Assembly (NCBI GenBank): GCA_014529385.2
Contig: CM043953.1
Span: 95,880,842 to 95,944,841 of the forward strand
Reading direction: 5' to 3'
From: Adiantum capillus-veneris
Lineage: Eukaryota > Streptophyta > Polypodiopsida > Polypodiales > Pteridaceae
DNA: 64,000 nucleotides
This document shows, in pieces, positions 57,423-64,000 of this stretch (its first letter is position 1; each line of letters starts with the position of its first letter). Made by a program: the position numbers and the translations under genes. The notes under the pieces were generated by a model. That model was not told the DNA's origin. It saw only the letters and a list, made by a program, of their open reading frames with translations, and ran no database searches.

Positions 57423-60400
57423 ATGGCTCCATACAACCTGTTGGAAGACATGAGAGGTAAGGGTCCTGATATCTCATGGCCTCAATTTCTTGCATTATGT
57501 CCACAAGTTAGGAGGGATTTAACAAGGGCAGTTAGCACTAGGAGAAAGGTAAAAGAGAGTGTGCATGTTGTAAAAATTGCACAAGCTGAAATGAATGAGG
57601 ACATTACACCTGTGCTAGATTGTTACATAAAAGGGAGATTGGTTAGGAAAGGTCTAGTGGATGGGGGTGCACAAATTTGCATCATGACAGAGGGACTCAT
57701 GCAAAAACTAGGCATGCACATCCATGAGACACCTGAAATTAAGGTCAAGATGGCAAACAATAGCAAGGCTAGGTGCGTAGGCATTTGTAAAAATGTTTTT
57801 GTGGAGGCCTTTGGCATTAAGAAGGCAGTGGATTTCTATGTCATGTCTACGAAAGGAAATGGTTACCCATTTATCCTAGGGAGACCACGGCTAATGAAAA
57901 TGCGAGCTTTGCAGGATTGGGAGAGTGGAAAGCTAATTTGCAGGAGCGACAATGATAAGAAATTTGTCTTTGACATGAAGGAGCAACGCCAAGAGGAGCT
58001 CCATGAAGAATCATCTCAAAGTGAGACGGAAGAAAGTTGGACCGATAACACTTCAGAAGAAGAAAGTAGTGGAAGCATTACTGAAGAGGATTCTTCCATC
58101 GAAGTCATGGGGGTAAGGTTTAAGCCAACCAACCAAGAGACCTCTTGTCAAGGTTTGGAGGAGGTAGGTTCCCAAGAGAACCAAAAAGTGGAAGATGAAA
58201 GAATGCTAGAAGGTATGCTATCTACAACACTTACAAAGGATGAAAGAGAGGAGTTCAAATGTGTGCTAAGGAAATTTCCTATGCTTTTTGCTAAAGACTA
58301 CACCGATGTGCGTGGAGTAGATGCTGTTCAACACAAAATTGAGTTGAAGCCAGAGGCCACACCTAAGGCTCAGAAGCTACGAAGGCTAGGAGTCATCAAG
58401 GAGCAGGCTTTACTCAAGGAGGTAAGAAAGCTTCTAGCAGTAGGTTTCATTTATCCAGTGGAGAATTCAGAGTGGGTCTCTCCCGTTGTTGTCACTCCCA
58501 AGAAAAACGGAAAGTGGAGGGTGTGTGTGGATTACCGTCCACTCAATGATGCAACAAAAAGAGATCACTTTCCCCTCCCATTTCAGGATGAGATACTAAA
58601 TGAGGTAGTTCGTCATGAGAAGTACACTGTGTGTGATGGCTACTCAGGCTACTTTCAAATAGGTATCGCATTGGAAGATCAATTGAAAACAACCTTTATC
58701 ACTCCTTGGGGTTGTTATGCTTTTAGAGTCATGCCATTTGGTCTGACAAATGCTCCTGCAACATTCCAACGTTTCATGAATATGGTGTTTCAAGCATTCT
58801 TTGGAAAGTCAATTAGGGTGTTCATTGATGATTTCTGTATTTATAGCTCAAAATCATTGCATCTACAAAGGGTAGAAGAAGGTTTAAAGAAGCTCTACGA
58901 CATGGGAGGTCAACTCAACCCCGACAAGTGCCATACAGGTGAGGATGAAGTAATCTTGCTTGGTCATAAAGTTTCTTACAAAGGCATTGAAGTGGATCCT
59001 TCAAAGGCAAAGGCTCTTATTGAGCTACCATCACCCAAGAGTCTTAAGGAGGTCATCTCATTCATTCAAAAGGTGAAGTATATGTCACGCTTCATTCACT
59101 TAGCCTCGGAGTTACTTCACCCTTTGCAAAAGTTGACACAACAAGTAGAATTTGCATGGTCTGATGAGCTTGAAGAGTATTTTTGTAACATTAAATTCAT
59201 TTTGTCAGAGCTACCAACACTCATGCCTCCTTGTTGGGAGTACACATTCTTTGTTAGCTCTAGTGTTGGAAGGGAAACAATTGGTGTTGTGTTGCTACAA
59301 CAAGATCCCCACAGTACAAGGATGCGACCCATCTACTTTGCTAGTAGGGTCATGAATGCTTTGGAGAGAGACTACACAGAAGCGGAACTCATGATGCTTT
59401 CTCTCATGTTTGCGGTGAGAAAGTTTAAATCCTACCTGCTACCAAAACCTTTTGTAATTCTCACTGCAGAAAATTTGTTCCCTTGGGTGTCATCTCAAAT
59501 GAATCTTAGTACTAGGATCTCAAAGTGGATTATGGAGTTGCAAGAGTTCCAATACTCTTTCAAGGTAGAAGATAGTGTGCGTGCACAATTGGCAGGGATT
59601 CTCACTTATAGGGTACATGAGAAGGAAATTAAGGTGCCTCAAGTAAAGACCCTACCATTGCCACCACCAAAAAGTATTCCCAATGCTTTTACCTTGTTCT
59701 TTGATGGAGCTTTTCGACGAGCCATAGGGAAAGCAGGGGGAGGGCTAGTGTTGCTCAACCCAAGTGGAGAGGTGGTCATGAAAGAGAAGGTCAATCTACC
59801 AAGTTCAACTAGCAACAATGAAGCAGAATACGACACACTACTTCATGGTTTGAAGATGTGCATTGGCCAAGGGATAAAACGTCTCATGGTAAAGGGAGAT
59901 GCACTTCTCATTGTTAAACAGATTTTAGGCATTTGGGCATGCAAGAATGAAAGCTTAAGGACAAAATTTCATGCCATTCGTAAGATGTTTAATCAGTTTG
60001 AAGAAGTGCAACTATATCATATTCCGAGGAAACAGAATGAAGATGCCAATTTACTTGCACAACAAGCAGTTACATGTGTTGAGAGAGAAGTGCAGGTCAT
60101 CATGGTGGCAGCAGCTGTCAAGCAACCGAGATACCAAGGATTGGAGTCATTGGCTCCCATTATTGGCTACATTTTGGAGGGTGAGTTTCCACAAGACTTC
60201 ACGAAGGCTCAGAAGAGGAGACTCATGAAGAAGGCAAGTTTCTATCTCTTCCTAGAAGGCTCCCTCTATCAAAAAGGGAAGGATCAAGTGTGCAGAAGAG
60301 TACCAACTATCGAGGAAATTCCAGCCATTCTAAAAGGTTTGCATGAAGAGGCATGTGGTGATCATTTTGCCCAAGAATCAACTGTGAAGAAGATTTTGCT

Positions 60401-61553
60401 TGCGGGGTATGTTTGGCCAAGCTTGCATGTGGACATTCAACATTGGTGTAAAAGCTGTCACAATTGTCAGATAAATGGAAATAGAAGGTTGGTGCATGTC
60501 CCGAGGCAAATAGTTCTTGCAAATGGACCCTTTGAAAAGTGGGGCATTGATGCTATGGGTCCTCTGCCTAGGACAAAAAATGGTAAACTCTACATTCTAG
60601 TGGCTGTAGACTATATGACTAGGTGGGTGGAAGCTCAAAGTGTGGCAAGAGTGAATGAGAGGACAGTTAGCAAGTTTGTGTACAATCACATTTGTTGCAG
60701 ATTTGGCACACCTTTGGAGATTGTTTCGAATAATGGTCCAGGGTTTAGGAAGGGCTTGCTCACAGAAGTTTGTGAAGAGCTTCACATTCTACATCGTCAT
60801 AGCACACCATACTACCCACAATCAAATGGTTTGGTGGAGAAGGCTAATGGTGTCATTGCAGGAATCATTAGAAAGATGGTGCAAAACAAGACAAAATTAT
60901 GGGATGACTTCTTGGATGGTGCCTTGTGGGCATATCGAACCACATATAGGGAAGCCACGGAGTTCACACCATTTCACTTGGTCTATGGTCAAGAGGCTTT
61001 GCAGCCTATCGAGCTCAACATTCCAACAATGCGACTTCATGGCAAAGGAGCACAAGATGATCAAGAGGTATGGATGGATCGACTTCTTACGTTAGTGGAG
61101 CTTGAGTGGAAAAGAGAAGCAGCATACGAGTGCTACAAGAGGAAAGCCACACAAGCGAAAGAAACGCACGACAAGAATCTAAAGGACAAAGGCATCAAGG
61201 AAGGAGAGCTTGTGCTAAGGTATGACAATCGTTTTCATGCCAAGTTTGAAACTAGATGGCAAGGGCCATACATAGTCAAGAAGTCTTTCAATTCTAGTTA
61301 CTATCAGCTTATGGACTTGAATGGTAAAGAGCACTCCAGGAAGGTAAACGGGTATCACTTGAAGCCCTATTTGAGTCGCCTTCTACCAAAGGATCTACCA
61401 AAGATTTGTCCAAAGGCCGCTGTCTCATGTAAGTATTGTTACATGAAGCATGAGTGTAACTCCAGCCAAAATTCTGAGGGGCCAAACAATGAAGATCTCG
61501 TCAAGGACTCTGAAGCACTCTCTTTGGAAAAGATGCTCTATGATGGTACATGA
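57423..61553 (+). CDS. Tat-lineage pol polyprotein, 1376 residues
   Basis: Domains by residue: protease with LVDGGAQICIM near 78-88 and GYPFILGRPRL; RT about 340-520 with WVSPVVVTPKKNGKWRVCVD, MPFGLTNAPATF and the catalytic VFIDDFCIYSS near 466; native RNase H near 610 reading FFVSSSVGRETIG, lacking the catalytic Asp; second RNase H about 755-880 with FFDGAFRR, NNEAEYDTL, VKGDALLIV and NEDANLL (D-E-D-D). The integrase zinc domain is near 973-1012 (HEEACGDH, CKSCHNC). The core has GIDAMGP near 1041, VSNNGPGF near 1102 (Asn for Asp) and LVEKANG near 1137. The C-terminus has RWQGPYIVKK. The full frame is open, but integrase should be inactive. Confidence 0.95.
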   Translation: MAPYNLLEDMRGKGPDISWPQFLALCPQVRRDLTRAVSTRRKVKESVHVVKIAQAEMNEDITPVLDCYIKGRLVRKGLVDGGAQICIMTEGLMQKLGMHIHETPEIKVKMANNSKARCVGICKNVFVEAFGIKKAVDFYVMSTKGNGYPFILGRPRLMKMRALQDWESGKLICRSDNDKKFVFDMKEQRQEELHEESSQSETEESWTDNTSEEESSGSITEEDSSIEVMGVRFKPTNQETSCQGLEEVGSQENQKVEDERMLEGMLSTTLTKDEREEFKCVLRKFPMLFAKDYTDVRGVDAVQHKIELKPEATPKAQKLRRLGVIKEQALLKEVRKLLAVGFIYPVENSEWVSPVVVTPKKNGKWRVCVDYRPLNDATKRDHFPLPFQDEILNEVVRHEKYTVCDGYSGYFQIGIALEDQLKTTFITPWGCYAFRVMPFGLTNAPATFQRFMNMVFQAFFGKSIRVFIDDFCIYSSKSLHLQRVEEGLKKLYDMGGQLNPDKCHTGEDEVILLGHKVSYKGIEVDPSKAKALIELPSPKSLKEVISFIQKVKYMSRFIHLASELLHPLQKLTQQVEFAWSDELEEYFCNIKFILSELPTLMPPCWEYTFFVSSSVGRETIGVVLLQQDPHSTRMRPIYFASRVMNALERDYTEAELMMLSLMFAVRKFKSYLLPKPFVILTAENLFPWVSSQMNLSTRISKWIMELQEFQYSFKVEDSVRAQLAGILTYRVHEKEIKVPQVKTLPLPPPKSIPNAFTLFFDGAFRRAIGKAGGGLVLLNPSGEVVMKEKVNLPSSTSNNEAEYDTLLHGLKMCIGQGIKRLMVKGDALLIVKQILGIWACKNESLRTKFHAIRKMFNQFEEVQLYHIPRKQNEDANLLAQQAVTCVEREVQVIMVAAAVKQPRYQGLESLAPIIGYILEGEFPQDFTKAQKRRLMKKASFYLFLEGSLYQKGKDQVCRRVPTIEEIPAILKGLHEEACGDHFAQESTVKKILLAGYVWPSLHVDIQHWCKSCHNCQINGNRRLVHVPRQIVLANGPFEKWGIDAMGPLPRTKNGKLYILVAVDYMTRWVEAQSVARVNERTVSKFVYNHICCRFGTPLEIVSNNGPGFRKGLLTEVCEELHILHRHSTPYYPQSNGLVEKANGVIAGIIRKMVQNKTKLWDDFLDGALWAYRTTYREATEFTPFHLVYGQEALQPIELNIPTMRLHGKGAQDDQEVWMDRLLTLVELEWKREAAYECYKRKATQAKETHDKNLKDKGIKEGELVLRYDNRFHAKFETRWQGPYIVKKSFNSSYYQLMDLNGKEHSRKVNGYHLKPYLSRLLPKDLPKICPKAAVSCKYCYMKHECNSSQNSEGPNNEDLVKDSEALSLEKMLYDGT

Positions 61554-61565
61554 ATATACCATCAT
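61540..61565 (+). repeat. Hairpin enclosing the pol stop codon
   Basis: The nine-base arms ATGATGGTA (61540-61548) and TACCATCAT (61557-61565) flank an eight-base loop CATGAATA that contains the TGA stop (61551-61553). The same hairpin with the stop in its loop is kept in the minus-strand relative at 54830-54855. Confidence 0.85.
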
Positions 61566-61581
61566 CCTGGGGGAGGGCTAA

Positions 61582-63499
61582 TGATAGCCATTTTTCGGCT
61601 CTCCATAATTGCCATAGTAACTTACTCCACCCTACCAAATTCACCCAAACGCTATGGCTATCCCTACCATTTCATTGTACATAGGCGTGTGTGAGTTAGG
61701 GAGCTTTTCCCATATCTTCTTAAAAACCCTCAGCTAGCTAGTCACTAGGCTAGTTGAGCCAAAAAAATAAAAAAAATAAAAGTATATTATGGCCTCTTTG
61801 TGTGTAAATATTTCATTGTATATATGGCCTAAATATAGGGATTTTTTATAATTATTTTGGTATTTTATTTAAATATTCTACTTAGGTGTGTGTTTTATTA
61901 AACCTATGTACACCTTCTTTCATTCTCTTACACCATAATTATATTTTTTGCCAATATTGTACATACTCTAACCTCATATTTTTCCTTTATACAAATCACT
62001 CCCACATTTTCACCCTCACCCTCGTGAAAACAAAAAATTGATTTCTACTCATTGGTTACTTTTATTATATTATTTACTTGCATACCTTTTCCTCTTTCAC
62101 CCAAAATAATTCAAGGAGGGACCATATCATATGATTCCAATATCTTTCCATATCCATAACTCCTCCATATTTTTATTATTATTTTTACTCATTATTCTAA
62201 CACCATGTGCTCATTGAGCTAAAGTCCATGAATAGTCCATACACTAGTCCCACCATGTATATATTTCTTTATTCACCAATAATCCTCCTCCATGCATGGG
62301 TCAAGGGCAACTTGGATGCTTTGTATTATAATATGACAAAGGAGGGGCTCACTCTTGGATGCATTGTACAAATTCAACAAAGGAGGGGGCCACTAAAAGA
62401 CTTTTGCGGGCATAAAAAACAGGCTTTTTGGTGAGAATTTTGGCACCTATCTCCACTCCGAATTCGGAGCGGTGGTCAAAAGAGAAAATGTAGCCCATGC
62501 TCTGAATAATCACCTCAAATTTTTTCATGATTTTTGGAGCTACCAGCGGTGAGCTATGATTTTTTGAGTGGACCACAGTCTGCCCACTTTTCTCACAAGT
62601 AGCTTTTAGTCTTCTCTCACCCTTCCACACACATACTCACTCTTACACATCCCTCCCTCTCCTTCCCTCACTCAAACCTGCAATTTCCATGGCTTCTCCC
62701 ACCCTCTTCACCATTACCCTTCTCTCTCATCCCTATAGTTCTTTTATGAACCTCTACATACATACACCCTCTCCATGTCTCTCTCTATTGCTTCTATGTT
62801 ACAATTTCATTTACCTCTCCTAAAAATATCTAAAATTCAGAATCTTAACCATGATAACTTCTGCAAATTGAGGATTTTTCATCAACAAATCCTCTTTTCA
62901 TCGTGGTGGTCAACCGTGGCGGCGGCGTAAAGAAGCGAAGAAGAAGAAGAAGACCAACGGTCATTTTTTCCACAATCTACACAAGGGTGAGTTCAAGCTT
63001 CTTCAAAGCTTCACCATCTCAATGATTCTCTTTTAATTCACCCCTCTTCCTTCATCAAATCAACTCATCCTACCCATTGTAAATGTATCACTAACAATTC
63101 TAGTGATTATTACCACTAACAACTAACTTCTCTTGTAAAAATGCACCCACACTATCAACATATGGAGTAGGCAACCGCACAAGTAAAACAAATTCACTCA
63201 CTCCCATGGAAGTTTCTCTCCTTTCACCACATCAATAATTCTCTTACTTGAGCCCACATCCATGTGACTCAAGAGAAAAGAGAGACCCCATTCTCATTTG
63301 AAATTCATAAAAATTCATAATCCTTGATCTTTCCTAATAAAATTGATTAGGCTTAATCCTAATCAAGGCTTCTAAAACCTATAAATATAACCCATTCCTC
63401 CTTGTAAAAGACATCACTATACCATTGCACACTAGATTGAGCATACCACACGCCAGTTCTATCTTGGTTGTAAAGAGAGAGTAAGCTTTCTATACACCT
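61582..63499 (+). repeat. 3' LTR of the plus-strand Tat element (interrupted)
   Basis: It begins TGATAGCCATTTTTCGGC right after the polypurine tract. It is nearly identical to 28466-29680 up to about 62790, then only loosely similar. From 63200 to 63499 it matches the reverse complement of the minus-strand LTR at about 53030-53290, stopping at CTATACACC, where a different LTR-like sequence begins. The rest of this LTR is beyond the window. Confidence 0.88.
63379..63387 (+). promoter_or_regulatory. TATA box of the 3' LTR
   Basis: CTATAAATA lies at the position of the TATA box in the family LTRs at 30288 and 53121. Confidence 0.65.
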
Positions 63500-64000
63500 G
63501 TTAGGAAATAAGACGTAGCTAAATAGATAATTGAGTAGATTACTTAATGGAGAGAGACAGATTTATATACACGAGATTATAGAGTAGAGAGAGAGAGAGA
63601 GAGTACACACGATATACGTGGTTCACCCAATGTGGGCTACGTCCACGGGAAAGCAGCCACTCAATGGCTTTAGTACTTCAAAACAAGAAGTAGTTTACAA
63701 AGGGATTATACCCTTAATGGAGCTCCCGCCTTGCTTCACTCTCACCACCTCACACTCACCTTGTTGCATCAACTTCACACTATGAAATGTGTATAGAAAT
63801 GGCCTCCTTTTATAGGCCAAAAGGGCTGCCCTCTCTTATGAGAGACAGCCATGTGTAGCCGCCCTTCTGCGAATAAGTCCAAATCGGACCCTCCAATCCA
63901 CCCATGTGTGGCCGCCCTTGAGAAGACAAGTCCGCTTTTGAATTCGGCCACCGGCCACCGGCCATTGACTTCCGACCACCGGCCATCGGCCATTGACTAC
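63500..64000. mobile_element. Start of another LTR-like element, nested in the Tat LTR
   Basis: Similarity to the Tat LTR stops at 63499 and a new sequence begins TGTTAGGAAATAAG. It carries a GA run (63585-63602), ACGTGGTTCACCC and GGGCTACGTCC, features common in plant Copia-type LTRs. It runs off the window. The right part (63890-64000) has short repeats of CCACCGGCCA and GGCCATTGACT. The minus frame 63775-63993 is probably not a gene. Confidence 0.6.

Larger units (their letters stand above)
56231..63499 (+). mobile_element. Best-preserved Tat-lineage element (gag-pol plus 3' LTR)
   Basis: A primer-site-like sequence at 56231 is followed by gag (56250-56990), a knuckle (57015-57383), a 1376-residue pol ORF, a hairpin at the pol stop, a polypurine tract (GGGGGAGGGCTAA) and the 3' LTR from 61582. 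No 5' LTR matching the 3' LTR is found. It is the closest to intact of all elements here, yet it has two stops in gag-pol and a changed integrase catalytic residue. Confidence 0.88.

Overview
The window is a plant nuclear intergenic region built almost entirely of transposable elements. It holds one Helitron-type helicase/endonuclease relic, at least seven Ty3/gypsy-type LTR elements or fragments, one probable hAT-like DNA transposon, the start of another LTR element, a broken PPR (pentatricopeptide repeat) gene, and many (GA)n/(CT)n runs. No RNA gene, CRISPR array or bacterial-type operon was seen. The PLS/E-type PPR repeats (…VDMYAKCG…, ILKACG, HEKI) resemble the large PPR families of ferns, and Tat- and Athila-like elements are plant-specific. 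My best guess is a leptosporangiate fern; this is inference from motif style, and another large-genome land plant is possible.

Layout. 1-3134 (+): decayed Helitron/Helentron Pif1-like helicase followed by an exonuclease-endonuclease-phosphatase-type domain carrying an 86-bp triplication. 3135-4646: non-coding with two CT runs. 4647-5965 (-): PPR pseudogene, followed by a duplicated flanking block (5985-6760 and 7165-7785). 7786-23070 (-): an old Ty3/gypsy chromovirus-like element split by two nested insertions. The first insertion, 9912-15876, is a DNA transposon of about 6 kb with patterned subterminal regions; it carries an intact protein-kinase-like ORF, a coiled-coil ORF with one stop and a BED-like zinc-finger ORF. 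The second, 16952-21640, is a complete but coding-dead LTR element with about 150-bp LTRs, a tRNA-iMet primer site and a 5-bp ATTTG target duplication. 23070-28465 (+): Athila-like element with its characteristic primer-binding site, an unusual CAGTAY repeat field and a degenerate pol. 28466-31010: a 2.5-kb Tat-family LTR truncated at its right end. 31011-35241 (-): 5' half (LTR, gag, protease, RT) of a second chromovirus-like element.

35242-52423 (+): an older Ty3/gypsy element ('element B') interrupted at 36337-47306 by a full-length Tat-lineage element on the minus strand. That element has about 2.2-kb LTRs at both ends and an extra ORF upstream of gag. Removing it and one copy of the CCAG duplication restores the reading frame of B across the junction. 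B's extra 3' ORF is cut at 52424 by a minus-strand Tat LTR (52424-54812) with an adjacent integrase tail (54842-55303). 56231-61581 (+) is the best-preserved element, a Tat-lineage gag-pol whose 1376-residue pol ORF is intact in length but has an Asp-to-Asn change in the integrase triad. Its LTR starts at 61582 and is itself interrupted at 63500 by another LTR-like sequence running off the window.

Working together: the elements are parasites nested by successive insertions. No ordinary host gene is clearly functional here. The item most worth study is the kinase-bearing DNA transposon at 9912-15876.
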